A stretch of 64,000 nt of DNA from Phocoena phocoena. Lineage: Eukaryota > Chordata > Mammalia > Artiodactyla > Phocoenidae. Below, one piece after another: positions 1 through 11,844 of the stretch. The notes beneath the pieces were generated by a model. It had not been told where the DNA came from and did no database searches. It saw only the letters and a program-made list of their open reading frames with translations. The position numbers were made by a program, and so were the translations under genes. How positions within the stretch are numbered: position 1 is the first letter of the stretch; each line of letters begins with the position of its first letter. Location: contig NC_089228.1 of assembly GCF_963924675.1 (NCBI RefSeq), positions 94,518,894 to 94,582,893 of the forward strand, in the 5' to 3' direction.

Positions 1-885
1 TGCCTCGTTCCTCGCAGAATTCAATCAAATCACCTGTTTGCAGATTCCAGTCTCCACAGTGGCCAGCCCTGGTCTGTCTTTTCCACTTCCTGCCACCCTC
101 TCACACCCTCTTCACCACTCTGGAGCTAAGTGAATACGGTTTTCCAAATATAGTTTTGCAGCCAGTGTGTTAGGCCTTCTAATGAGCCACGGTAATTGCT
201 TCTGCTATTTTCCAAAATGGAAATCAACCTCGGAAGAGCAGCTGGGTTGTTGCAATGTTCTCCTCCCTCCGATTACATCCCCCTCCCTACAAGTCAGTCA
301 GGCTGCAGCCTTGACTGCTTCATCTGTGAGCGGGGCCTGCGGGACCGCAAGAGGAATGTGCTGATGGCAGCACAGGCAGGGAGACGGAAGAAGCGAGCTA
401 TTGTGTCTTTATTGCATTTGAGAGAGTGTGGAAGGATGAGGTGGGAGGGAAGGATCTGCTTTTACTTTTGATTTCTAAGATATTCTCTTACGTGTTGTGC
501 TTTTCGATGTATCTGAAAAGATAACCAGGTTTTTAGATGACAGAGCAAAGATGTTTCCGCCCTCCTTCTTTTTTTCAAGAACTGCTCCGAAACAGCACAG
601 AGAACAAGAAACAGAAACACAAGCACCGCATTCGTTAAGGGCAGGAGACATCTGGAATCTGGAACCACAATATATGGAGACGAGAAGCAGATGGAGGAAC
701 GGTAAGGTGCTTCGTAGATAGAGGTACGGAAAGTTAAACCTGAACGCCCAAGGGGGTCACCATTGCAAATCAAGCTGATTCACTCTGCAGAACACGGGGC
801 TTCCCGGGCCCACGAACGGCAGTGGCCAGGAGTGAGCGTGGCCCTGCAGACAGTCCCTGCGGGAGAAAGGTCATAATACCAGCTG
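1..885. other. Single-copy non-coding DNA, nothing specific seen
   Basis: I see no exon structure, RNA gene or recognisable mobile element here. Open frames are short and overlap on both strands. The composition is ordinary for mammalian intergenic or intronic sequence. Confidence 0.5.
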
Positions 886-892
886 CCATTTG

Positions 893-1030
893 TAATGTGC
901 TTATTGGGGCCTGGCTCTTTACAAACATTCTCTCCTGCGGTCCTCACAACAGCAAAACATATTATTGTCCCCATCCTGTAGATGCAAACACTGAAGCTCA
1001 GAAGGATAAAATCATTTGTCCCAGACAACA
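893..1030 (-). repeat. MIR SINE relic
   Basis: The stretch follows the reverse complement of MIR: a shortened form of the core around 'tttacaaacattctctc', then 'ctcacaac', a TTATTGTCCCCAT block and 'ctgaagctcag'. It is heavily diverged, as expected for an ancient tRNA-derived mammalian SINE, and has no intact Pol III promoter. Confidence 0.6.
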
Positions 1031-1855
1031 GAGAAAAAGATACTAAACCAATGGAGGCTTAATTCCAAAGCCTGACCATCAGAACCCCACCTCTCCATGT
1101 GAAACTGAGGCAGGGGTCCCAGCTGTAGCTATGTTGACTATGTGGCCAGGCTGTCGTATGGCTGGTGGGGTTGCGAGCAGGCACTGGGCAGGGCCGCTGC
1201 TGTCTGACGTCCGGCCCTACTGCGTGGCTCGGCCATTTTGCTGAAGCTACCCTGTCGTTTTGAAAATTCCTATAGAAACGGAAGTGTCCCCACCTCCCCT
1301 TCAACAGGATCTGATCTGGAGGGACCCTCCTCCTGGAATGGGGGTTAGACCTAGAAAGTGAGTTCTTCGAGGCCCACAGTAGCCAAGGGTCCACCAGACA
1401 CACTGTTCTGGGTCCTGAGGGGGAGGGCAGGCTAATCCCTTCCTGCGCCCTCCTGTTTGCTGCAGCCCTGCTGCCTCTCCTGTGCCACCCAGAACAGGTG
1501 CCCATCCCACTGCAGCTTCCCGCCCCTCCCCTCTACCATCGGGTCCACTGGTCGCCAAACGCACACACGTCTGGGTGAATCTCGGTCATGAGGAAACCAA
1601 GCATCCCATGTCGAAACCTTTAAACTAAAGTCTGCAGACACGTGATGAGAGTCTACTCTGCTAAGTGGTCACTGTGTAGGCACTTCTGAGGTGAGAAAGA
1701 CAAAGGGCATGGGGTCTGCTCTCAAGAATCCATAACCAGCTGGAGCTTCTAGCATCAGCCCCAGAAAAGGGCACTGAAAATACCAGGCTGCGTGTGGGCA
1801 GGAGCAGGTGGAGAGGTTCTCAGTGTTAGGGAAGTTGTTATCATCGCCTGTTGTC
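1031..1855. other. GC-richer single-copy DNA, no gene recognised
   Basis: Several overlapping minus-strand open frames cover 1059-1641, but they run in competing frames and show no recognisable domain. Around 1650-1740 the text loosely resembles an inverted L2 3' end ('ctgtgtaggcactt', 'gctctcaagaatcc'). I do not annotate a gene. Confidence 0.45.
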
Positions 1856-1859
1856 TCTG

Positions 1860-1967
1860 GCTCTCCCATTACGTTGTGAACTCTTCGAAGGGAGGTGGTT
1901 TTTCTTTCCCCCAGGCCATAGCAGTATGTGGGTGAGCATTTGTTCAGTAAGCATATTTTGAATGAAT
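1860..1967 (+). repeat. L2 LINE 3' end relic
   Basis: The sequence resembles the terminal part of L2, ending in a diverged form of the '...cagtaaatatttgttgaatgaatg' tail. The purine microsatellite that follows probably grew from this tail. Confidence 0.45.
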
Positions 1968-2014
1968 GGAGGAAGGGAGGGAGGGAGGGAGGGAGGGAGG
2001 GAGGGAGAGAGGGA
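1968..2014 (+). repeat. (GGGA)n purine microsatellite
   Basis: This is an uninterrupted purine run of 47 bases dominated by GGGA units. It directly follows an L2-like tail. Both strands give spurious low-complexity reading frames (Gly/Arg/Glu or Pro/Ser/Leu). Confidence 0.9.
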
Positions 2015-2493
2015 TCCATATGTTCAGAGGAAGGAGTACTGCACAGACCTGGAGTATCAGGGAGGGTGTCAATGAGGACGTGCGTCTGCAGCCAGGCAGA
2101 AGGTTTGTCATCCAGTGACTCCACGTTACCAATGGAAACTTCCAAAGGACAAGACAGTCCCAGAAAGAGACTGACTTGAGAGTAAGCCCAAAAAGCAGGC
2201 TTGTGGCAGTGAACTCTGGGGAGACTGATGGAGACAAATGGATGTCATGGGGACACCAAAACAGAGCCTTTCCAGGAAGCAAGTAAAAAGTCAGCTGTAA
2301 GTAAAAGAAGTATCTAGAAACAAATATATGTTCTGACCCAGATGTTGCCACTGACTCTAAATTCCTATCTTGCAAAGACAAGGCAACTTTTATAATGCAT
2401 TTGTTTTTACTCCTGCCAGACGGCCTGCTCATACCGCAGGCGGCTGCAACAGTCTGTACCTACAAAGGCTATTCAAAAAAGTGTGAAATTCTT

Positions 2494-2807
2494 TTTTTTT
2501 AACATCTTTATTGGGGTATAATTGCTTTACAGTGGTGTGTTAGTTTCTGCTTTATAACAAAGTGAATCAGTTAAACATATACATATGTTCCCATATCTCT
2601 TCCCTCTTGCGTCTCCCTCCCTCCCACCCTCCCTATCCCACCCCTCTAGGTGGTCACAAAGCACCGAGCTGATCTCCCTGTGCCATGCGGCTGCTTCCCA
2701 CTAGCTATCTATTTTACGTTTGGTAGTGTATATATGTCATGCCGCTCTCTCACGTTGTCCCAGCTTACCCTTCCCCCTCCCCGTGTCTTCAAGTCCATTC
2801 TCTAGTA
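2494..2807 (-). mobile_element. 5'-truncated L1 LINE, 3' UTR only
   Basis: The insert lies on the minus strand: a T-run at the left edge is the A-tail, and the body matches the cetartiodactyl L1 3' region (tail proximal 'atctttattggggtataatt', then the pyrimidine-rich block). It is bounded by a 9-bp direct repeat, GAAATTCTT, at 2485-2493 and 2808-2816, which I read as its TSD. No coding sequence is included. The clear TSD points to a relatively recent insertion. Confidence 0.85.
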
Positions 2808-3125
2808 GAAATTCTTCCTGGCATCGAATGCCTCAGAGTCATGGGTTCCTATTTGTCACTTATGATGACATCCAGCAATCAGGACCAGTACAAACTAACT
2901 TCTGCCCACGCTACTAACAGATAAATTGAATCGATGGTTATCCCTTCATTCAAAAAACATTTACGAGCATGTACCGTACGGTTCGTCAAAGTCCTAGGCG
3001 GCAAACTGAGCACTGGAGATTGAACGGGGGGGGTGGTACACAGACAGGGTTTCTGCTCCGTGGACTCTGGATCTGGTATCTGCACAGATGTTCACTTCCT
3101 TTCCTAGCTGATGCTGCTTCCAAGC

Positions 3126-3454
3126 CCTGGGTCAGGAAACTACAACCTGGAGGTCAAATTCAGCTCACCACTTGTTTTTGTACAGCCCTCTCAAGCTAAG
3201 AATTTTTTTCCCCTTTTTTAAGTGGTTGGAAAAAGCCAAAAGAAAAATAATATTTTGTGACACATGAAAATGACATGAAATTTAAATTTCAGTGACCATA
3301 ACCAGTTTTCTTGGAACGCGGCCACGCTGGCTGGTTTATGTGCTGTCTACGGCTGCGTTCATGCTACAGCAGAGTCATTGCCACAGAGCGTATGGCCACA
3401 AAGCTGAAAGGTTTTACTATTTGATTTTTTATAGAAAAAGTTTTCTGACCCCTG
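3126..3454. mobile_element. Non-autonomous hAT DNA transposon
   Basis: Terminal inverted repeats are visible: CCTGGGTCAGGAAAC at the left and GTTTTCTGACCCCTG at the right, complementary except for two positions. The flanks carry an 8-bp near-perfect duplication, TTCCAAGC (3118-3125) and TTCTAAGC (3455-3462). TIRs of this kind with 8-bp TSDs are the hallmark of the hAT superfamily. There is no transposase. The body matches an old mammalian MER-type element from memory; I do not assign the subfamily. Confidence 0.8.
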
Positions 3455-3462
3455 TTCTAAGC

Positions 3463-5215
3463 AAACTTTCTCAAAATGCACTCCATAAAACATTACTTCT
3501 GAGGATATTAATGTGTTAGATTTTTTTAAAAAAGATTTCCATTGTCAATATATTAAAAGTTTCTCTAGTCAACATTTTCTCTAATCTGGAGTGTGCCAAA
3601 TACACCCTCTAAGAGAGGATGTGGAGGTCTCCAGACCTGTTCATACATTTGTTTACTTCCAGGGAATCTCATAAAACAGGCGGTTGTGCACGGCACTCTT
3701 TGGGAAATACTTATCTAAACAGAGTTCTTACTCACAGGCTTTCTTTGTGTTATTTCTGACACCAGTTGCCAAAAACCAAAGCAGTGTCACTGCTAGAGAA
3801 GTAAGACTTTTCCTACCCAGATCTGAAGCCCCTTCCTCTTACGCATAGCCTGATTGTTCTGAAGCCTCCCAGTTTGATTCCAGCTAAAGAATTAAGTAGT
3901 TAATCTCTACCTATCACACTTAGAGTTTCCATGTGCTTCCCGAAATGAAAACTTGTGGGGAAGATCCCAATCCCCTAGCTGTCGGTTTTCTTGCCGACAA
4001 GCTGCTCTTGATTTATTCTGTAACCACACACTGATTCATCCACATACGTGTGCATAAAGGGTCTCAGGAAGAGCCCAGGGTGGGTCAGCTGGGGCTCCAG
4101 CACTCTGGGACACATCTGGAGAACTGCAGGTTATCTGCACAGGGGCTGAGAAGCTTCCTGGGAGAGCATTAAGGGAGAAATAAGCCAGGCATAATGACTT
4201 TGACTCAGTAAGAACATCTTCATCCTTTTAGGGGAGGGCAGTTCTGAGGATCGTGTGATCTCTGTCCCACAGATGCATCCCCTGCTCCGATACCCGCCTG
4301 CTTGAGTCCTGTGAAGAGGTGGCAATGCGGAAAGGGTGTAAATAGAAACTGAAAGAGGTGTTTCTTGAAATTCATAAAATCTTGAGGCCTGAGTGACACT
4401 GCTTCGAAACTGAAGAAGGCATGCTTCCCGCCATGCCGCGAGGCGTTGGTCTGGTAAGTGCTCACGGCATCGGGGATGCTGCTGCCCAGGAGAGAGGGCC
4501 AAGCAGTAGCACAGCCTCCTGGGGGCGCTGTGGTCACTGGAGAAACCGCAGAGCCCCACCTGCTCCTCAGAACAGTGATAGATGGTGTGGAACCACAAGC
4601 CAGCAAGAGACAACCTTGCCTGGTGGAGCAGTGGATGTGATGGCCACCAGCAGGTGTTCTGGTGTCCAGGGCAGAGGAAGCCTCTGCTCTTCCAGTGGAG
4701 TAGCAGCAGAAGGGCAGCTGCATCTCCTAGAGCACAAATGAGACTATCTACTCTCCCTCCCAGGAGGGTGGGTACCAGGAATCCTTGGGGCTAGTGGGCA
4801 CGGGGCTGCCATTCTGTGTCAGGCTCATGACCAGTGAGCTTGCGACCTTTGATCTCACTTCTAGTCTCAGAAGGTGCATGGGGGAAATTTGGATTTCTTC
4901 TATCCACTAACAGAAACACACATAATCTCACACACTTGCATGTATTCCTATCAAGACATGTGCTATGAATGGAAAGGCTCACAGGTACCCAAGCTGTGCT
5001 TGTGTATGAAACCATACATTGTTAAAATGAGGTGAGAATGGGTGAGAGTTAGGTGGAGGGTTTAAGCGGATGAGTCTTGGGGTTGGGGGTCTCGCCATCC
5101 CTGCTTCATCCAGAGAGCTCTGCTTTTATCTGTTCTATGCACTGTGCTTCTACCTAAAGATTTCTTTTAAAAAAGGTTTTCGTGGCAAAACAAAGAGCTG
5201 TGAAAAACCCACTTG
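3463..5215. other. Single-copy non-coding DNA
   Basis: No gene is supported. The part at 3475-3710 could be another eroded DNA transposon, but I see no clear ends. A GC-richer patch at 4400-4760 has overlapping open frames on both strands (106, 160 and 167 codons) with no recognisable domain, splice context or polyadenylation pattern. Confidence 0.45.
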
Positions 5216-5219
5216 ATAT

Positions 5220-5325
5220 AATCCAACACTATTATTTTATAAATGAGGAAATGGGGACACAGAGGGGTTAAATGACTCACCTGAGTTCATGAAAACAAAA
5301 GTATTGGATTAAGGGCTCGAGTCCA
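5220..5325 (-). repeat. MIR SINE relic
   Basis: A reverse-complement MIR core is visible: 'ataaatgaggaaatggggacacagaggggttaa' read in pieces, followed by the 'gactcacctgagttc' part of the tRNA-related region. It is diverged, with no ends preserved. Confidence 0.6.
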
Positions 5326-8300
5326 ATGTTTTTGTTTTGTTTTGTTTTCCTATTACACCTTGCAGAGAAAGAAGGAATATACACTGAAACAACGAAGTCT
5401 GGGTATTTTACAGAACTTCATGTGTTTCATAGTTTTAGTGGTCAGAGGTTTGAGAACCGGCTTATTAGATCTTTTCATTTTTCTAGCTATGATTTTATAG
5501 CAAGAAAAATATTAGCTATGGGGGCAAAAATGTAGATTAAGTTCATACAATTATGTATCAAATGACCACAGTTAATACAATTTTCAGTTCAGCTCTAAAG
5601 TTGAATTAAAGTCTACTTAGACATGTTGTACTAATCAGAAATATACAACAAAATGAGATCATTGTGTTTTAGAAAGAGCCTTGAAAAACAATGGCCCAGT
5701 TTTCTAAGCACAGAAGGAGACAAAAAAGATGACAAGAAAGTTGGCGAAGAAGTTCATGAGTAAATGTAAAGAGAATAGAATTATTCACTCTGCAGAAAAA
5801 AAGGCAAAAGAAGCTAACCGTTTCCTGGGGCATAAAGTATCTCTTAACTGAACTACACTCCTTTCTCATCCACAAGGAGGACAGAGTAAGAGTGAACCTT
5901 TAGAAAGACCGTGGGAGCTTCAAGGTGGTATAGAGTCTGAAGAGTAGCTTTGAGGTTCTCCAGGCCATGCAGAGCTATAAGGATCAGAGGTAGTGCATGT
6001 TTAGTGATCATTCCAGGGAAGAAATGATAGCTGGATGACTCATGGTCTCTGTTGTTATTTCAGAAAATATCAAGTCTCACCATATGGTGGAGGCTAAAGG
6101 TAATTCATCCAGGAGGCGTAGGGGTGGGAAGCAGGAGGCCGAGGCACCACTTTCCATCCGTACACTGAGACGGTTACTTGGAGCGCCCACCCACTCTGCA
6201 CGCTGCCTCCGCAACCAGCTCTGAGTGCCCTTTGTACCCTACCCTGCCCCTCCTGCTGTCAATTAGAGATTCCCAGCTGCCTGCTGGTGCCGTGGCTGAA
6301 GTTTACAGATGAGCGTTGGAAATAAGGCAAAACACTTTCTTGGAAACTTAGGTTGCATCTAATGTCCTCATTTCTTAATACGCTGTCATAAACTTCTGAA
6401 ACATGATCGAGTTCTGGACACAAATGACTATCACACATCCCTCCCTGTGTCACCATTTTCCCTTTCTTACCAGAGAAGGCATTTGAAGCTGGTAGAATGG
6501 GACATATACACAGCTGGGAACCGGATGCAGGCACATCTTCCCAGAGGGGGTTGTCATAAAACATATGCTCACATGAAAAGAGACAGAGATGGCACTTATA
6601 GGAATTGCTAGCCTAACCCTTAGTACCTCGGCAGTGCCCACCTCCAGAGAACAGGACACCATGGACGGTCCGATTGTGCATCTTTCAAGTTCCCTTGTTT
6701 TCAGACTCCAGATGTCATGTTGCTATATTGTATCTATATCTAACCTTGCAGCCCCAGGGCCCAGTGATGGTAGATATTTGTAATGGAAAAAAAAAAAAAG
6801 ATTCAGAAATACGGTGATTGTTCACTTCAATTTTAATGGACCCAGAAGATGTATTGGAATCCTATGGAATGAAAGGATTATTTGTGACTGACGAAAGCTT
6901 TTTGTCCAGTTAACCCCAAGTCATCAGCATAATTAGAAAGTGAAATCCAAGATTTCAGAAAGGTGTATTTGCAAGTTGTTAATTATGAAAGCAACCAAAA
7001 GCCAACTCAACAATAAACCTCCAACTGACTAGCTTGCCTGATGCCCTGAGATTCTTGGATGATTTGGTGTCAAGTGCCCCTTTCACGTTCAGGAAGGAGG
7101 AAATGAGCAGCTGAGACTCTGTCTTCCAAGGACAGACCCTGACTAATTCTCTCGTTGTTCCTGCCTTTCTCAGTCTGGGCAAAGCTGTAAGCTGGAAAAC
7201 TCAGCTTCAGATGGTGAGGCACTCTCTTGCAAATTCCAAGGATTTAGCGGGAGTGGGTATTAATAATTTGCAATGTCTGGTGGTGACTCAGGTCTCTGCA
7301 GACCGGCTATCTAATTTGCAGCCAAGCCCCATTTCTCTGCCTGTGGCCCTGGTCCCACATGTCCCTTCCAGGATTCTGTATTTCACATGAGTCTTTGAGG
7401 CTGTAGACATGGCTCTGTCTTCACGCCTCTGGAAGTATGAGACACCCAGGAGGCAGTGCAGGCCCCTTTGAGTGTAAGTTGTTGAATCAGCCTACTTTGA
7501 TTTGCTGTCACGAGTCTGCTGTTGAGAGCAGCTGTGCCCCACTTATTACTCAGGCTAAGAAGACGACAGCTTTTACCGATTTACTTGGGGAAGTCTTTGG
7601 AAAGCATCTAGATGTTCTCCAACTTTGGCCGATGGATAGGGCATGAGAGTCATTTTGTATACTGCTCAATTTGGAGGGTCTGGTTAATTGCAGCAATTTT
7701 CTATGGATTTTTAAAAACTGATATTTCAAGGACTGACCTGAGCAATTATTTCACTGGTCATTAACGTGAAATGGAAGAGAGAGAAAAGATCAACAAGATG
7801 GCGTGGAAATCATGCCGCTTGAACGAAACAATTATAATAGTTACAAGAAATTTTTTTAAAGTAAGCTACTAAAATAAGGAAGAATGGTGGTGACTAAAAC
7901 TTATGTAAAGGCTGATTGAAACTTTACTCCCTTCAAATGGGATTTCATCTCTAGTACGCTGCAAATGTCCTTAGAACCTTACTCTCCCATATGCTGTCCC
8001 AGTAACTGTCACCCACTCCCACTCCATATCTCTCCTCTCTTCTTCCAAACTCCTCGAATATCTCAAGTCCACATTACTGCTCAGCCCAGGCCCCGCACTC
8101 CACCTGACTCCTCTTCTCACCTCCTTACTGAATTCTGTTCCACCAGAAACACTGTCATTTCCGACATGCATCACTCCAGCCAATCTTGGTTACTTTCAGT
8201 TCTGCCCTACAACCTGATTCTGCAAACAAAGAACTAGAAAACAGCACAGAAGCCTTTTGTACAGGTGGAAAGGGGAAGAGCCTCTGAATAATCCTTGATT

Positions 8301-8416
8301 TTTAAAATTACACATGCAAAGGCCTAGTATAAGGCCATAGCAAGAGAAATGATCAATAAGTAATTTACTAATATTAACTATAATGAGCTGGAGGAAATAG
8401 AGTGAGGTTAAAAAGT
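5326..8416. other. Long single-copy stretch, no gene recognised
   Basis: About 3 kb contain only short, mutually overlapping frames. An A-run at 6785-6799 has no recognisable SINE body before it. I see no interspersed repeat that I can name with confidence and no exon-like block with consistent coding bias. Confidence 0.45.
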
Positions 8417-8505
8417 GAAAGAAAGAAAAAGAAAGAAAGAAAAGAAGGAAAGAAAGAAAGGAAGGAAGGAAGGAAGGAGAAGGAAAGAAAGGAGAAAAGG
8501 GAAAA
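8417..8505 (+). repeat. Pure purine tract, (GAAA)n/(GGAA)n
   Basis: Eighty-nine consecutive purines run from the G at 8417 to the A at 8505, first GAAA-type and then GGAA-type units. It is a compound microsatellite. Confidence 0.92.
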
Positions 8506-8889
8506 CAGCAGTTCCTTTGTAAAATTTTGTTTGAAGTCCCAAATTTAAAGTTCTAACTCTGATCACAGCAATGTAGAAGTGGCCTTATTCTTAATAAAAG
8601 TTATATATATATAAGGTGAGAAACTGTGACAAAACTATGCCCAGAATACAGCATGGAAAGAAATATATATTCAAATGATAATGGTGGTTGCTTGGGGAGG
8701 TAGATATGTAAGAAATGTAATTTTGGAAGAAAGAGTAACTGATAATACACATAGAATCAAGCTGTAACATCTCCCCAGCTACACCAGCCTTCCATATCAT
8801 CATTACTGAAACTCTTTCCACTGACGTAGATATTCTTCATTGTCTCCCTTCTTCCTTCCTTTCCTCCCTCCTTTTTATCTTCTTGTCAC

Positions 8890-9255
8890 TGTCTCAACCC
8901 ATTCAGGCTGCTGTGACAAACTACCATAGACTGAAGAGCTTATAAACAACAGACATTTATTTCTCACAGTTCTGGAGATTGGGAAGTCCAAGATCATCGT
9001 GCCAGCACATTTGCTGTCTGATGAGAACCCACTTCCCAGTTCATAGACAGCTGTCTTATCTCTGTGTCCTCACATGATGCAGGAGGTGAGGCTGCTCTCT
9101 GGGGTCTCTTTTATAAGGGCACTAATCCCATTCATGTGGGCTCCACCCTCATAACCTAACCATCTCCCAAAAATACCACCTCCTAATACCAACAGATTGG
9201 GGGGTTAGGATTTCAACGTGAATTTTAGGGTGACACAAATATTCAGTCTATAGCA
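8890..9255 (-). mobile_element. Solo LTR of MaLR/MLT1 type
   Basis: The reverse complement starts TGCTATAGACTGAATATTTG and continues with the conserved MaLR-type order: 'cctaatac', a 'gggattagtgcc' block, 'cttataaaagag', then 'ccagaactgtgagaaataaa'. A probable 5-bp TSD, GTCAC (8885-8889) and GTCAA (9256-9260), flanks TG...CA ends. No internal proviral sequence is attached. Class is assigned from memory of the consensus; subfamily is open. Confidence 0.72.
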
Positions 9256-9384
9256 GTCAACTTCAAGGTCATTCAAGGATAAAGATATTGATGAGGGTAG
9301 GGTTTCCATGCAATGTGACTTGTCTGATTCTCTTTGAAAATAGTCATAATGGGGCTTCTACAAATGTGAGGGAGGAAAGCAGTA

Positions 9385-9500
9385 CTCAGTATTGACTGAA
9401 CACATACCAAGTCTCATGCTGTACCCTTGACAAGCACTATCCCTCTCACTTTTTTGTTTTGTTTTCTTTCACAACAATCATGTGAGGTGTGTCTGTAATT
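9385..9500 (-). repeat. Probable MIR relic
   Basis: Weak reverse MIR similarity is seen ('tgaacacataccaagtctcatgctgt', then 'acaacaatcatgtgaggt', here split). No boundaries survive. Confidence 0.4.
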
Positions 9501-10004
9501 ACAGTGGAGTTATACGATGCATGCATTTGATTTATTCAACCTAGAGAAATTAAACTGTGTGTACTTCCCAGAGAAGAAGGTGGTGGTGGGGTGGGAAGAG
9601 AGAGAGATTGCATTTAATATAACTGGTACAAGTGATTTTGCTCCCACTTTCACTCCGTGAACCCAGGCACCAGAGCACACAGAAGATGTGTGTTTCCTCA
9701 AACTCTCTCTCTTACCAGGGTGCCTCCAGTGGTGTTTAGCATCTCGGAGCACCAAGACTGATTTCAGTGCCTAAATTTGCAATACAGTTTTTTTCTTCCA
9801 AAATGGCTCATAAACTGAGGCCAGGATTTTATCTGTTCCACTGCTGGAGGAAAATCTAGCTGTGTGAGACCCAGTGAGAGATGATTTGGGAGATGACTTT
9901 GGAAGAGAAACCATATAGGTGCAGTTTGGAGCATACTGTCAAGAAAAAATTTTGATATATGTGATATTTCACTTCAGTTGTTCCGTCTTATCTCACACGT
10001 GAGA

Positions 10005-10140
10005 CTCCACTTTATCTCCATTTTACAGATGGGAAAACTGAGGCTCAGGGAAGTTAAGTAACTTGCCTCCTGCCATATATATGGGGCCGGGATGAGATCT
10101 AAGCCAAGGCAGTCTGGCTCCTAAGCACATGCTCTTCCAA
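10005..10140 (-). repeat. MIR SINE relic, well preserved core
   Basis: The block reads as reverse MIR: 'ccattttacagatgggaaaac', 'tgaggctcagggaagttaag', 'taacttgcc', then 'gcagtctggctcc'. This is one of the clearest MIRs of the window. Confidence 0.8.
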
Positions 10141-10740
10141 CTCTGCTTAAATCCAGCTACACTCTCTCCTTGCATCCCAGTTTCAAATGGTCATCTGCTT
10201 CTTGGCCATCTCCTGGGTGTCCGTGTCATCTCGCTTTTCCTTTGCTTCGGTTCAGGACTCTTTTGACAAAAGTAATCGTCTAAGTCGTTTTAGAATATTT
10301 TTGCCACACAGGTCATAGGCAGTTACTGGCATCTTCATTTTCCCGATAAGGAACTAAGTGGGAGATAAGTTTGGGATCTGAATGTTCCCAACTCAGCATC
10401 TGTTCATGCTGGTTTTCGTGCAGTGCCCAGGAGTGCCCACAGCCAGCTGTCTCAGTAATTTGCTGAGAATTTAGGGTGACAACTGATGGAATGACTTAGT
10501 GAGACCTCGGAGAACAAACAAGGATTTTATTGTCTTTATCTGGAAACGTGTGGCGTAGTCATAGACTGTGTTGGGGTCCAGAGTTACTGATGGCATCAGG
10601 ACCCTTTGGGGCTGTGTGCCTGCCTTGTTCTGATCCATCCTACCGCTCCTCCTAATTACGCTGGCCGTGTGGGTGGCCCAAAGCTTCTCTCGCAGGAGGA
10701 CTTGCAAGAGAGGAGCAAGGCCTCCTACCATCACGTCCGA

Positions 10741-11430
10741 TGTCACCCTGTAGGATATTAAAACTGACTCAAGATTGTGTTGAAAAATGTTTTCCTTTCC
10801 AGTATGCTAATAAGAACAAGATCACATCAGTGGATGTGCATCGTGGCGGGATTTTTCCGCGGCCGAGTCTTTTAATGAGCTGTTCCATAATGAGGGCCCA
10901 TTTGCAAACAGTATCTGGGTGCTAGTCAAAGTTTAAAGACCTCTATTTTCCCCCAACACGCACCCTCTTCCAAGCCATGGCTTTAATTCTTTTAAACAGT
11001 AACATTAATTGGCTGTTAAGTAAAACAGGAGAGAACACAACAGATTTATGATATTTTGAGAAGCTACAGCAGTTCTCAAGCATTCAGAGAAACGGGCTTG
11101 GCCTTTATGAGGTAATTATGATTTAGTGTTTTCTCTCGCCCTGTTGAGTCTGTGGGCTGCCTCTAAAATGGATCTGGGATGAATGTCAAAATCAGGATTT
11201 ACAGTCAAACCTTTTCAACATAGGAAGTGCAGGAGAAGTTTACTGTTTTATTTCTTTTTCTCCTAAGCAATACTGCGTCGTGCATTTCTGTGCTGTTAGG
11301 TTTTGTAAGATCTCCATTCCCCAGCCCTCCCCCCTGCTTTGAAATGGTGTCTATAAATTACTTCTCCCGATAATGCTGCTGTGATTGTTTTTGCAAGCAA
11401 TCATGAGAGAGCATGTCAATTTACATTATC
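10741..11430. other. AT-rich single-copy block, possible conserved non-coding DNA
   Basis: No transposon relic is apparent over about 700 bases. The text contains homeodomain-like ATTA/TAAT cores (for example 'taacattaattgg' near 11002 and 'gaggtaattatgattta' near 11110). This texture is often seen in conserved non-coding elements, but conservation cannot be judged from one sequence. Confidence 0.3.
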
Positions 11431-11684
11431 TCTTTTTTTTCTCACCCCTCTTCTCCCTCACCCTCTACAGGAGAACTGCTTTCATCTTAGTTTTTCCACC
11501 CTTTCAGAAATAAGCAGAAACCAACGAAGCTTGATGAACAAGAGATCTCTCTCTTTCTTCCTGTGTCTTTTTTTTTCCAGTCTCTCTTTGAAATGAGAAC
11601 TGTGTTTAGCTGTTGCCTTCAGGGACAGCAGACCCTGGGGATCTTTGGGCTCCAAGGGTTTCATCCTTGTCTCCCCTTGAACAT

Positions 11685-11790
11685 AAGGAAATCTGAGGCA
11701 GTTTCTTTCCCTCTGGGAGCCTCCCTTCTCTTAATTTATAAAACAAGGCAGGGGGGTGATTTCTAAGGTGTCTTCCAACTCTTAAGTGTT
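11685..11790 (+). repeat. MIR-family relic
   Basis: The order 'ctgaggcagtttctttccctc', 'ataaaacaaggcagggggg', 'tctaaggtgtcttccaactct' matches the downstream half of a forward MIR/MIRc-type element. Confidence 0.5.
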
Positions 11791-11844
11791 AACATTACCT
11801 ATATATGTCCCAATAGTAGTATATTAGGCCACTTTGGTGTGTGT

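Noticed and set aside
4131..4741. Overlapping 160-, 167- and 106-codon frames
   Set aside because: Open on both strands in a GC-richer patch, no recognisable domain or processed-pseudogene features such as a poly-A end with TSD.
6785..6799. A-run as the tail of a processed pseudogene or SINE
   Set aside because: The preceding sequence matches no SINE body, and no TSD could be found.
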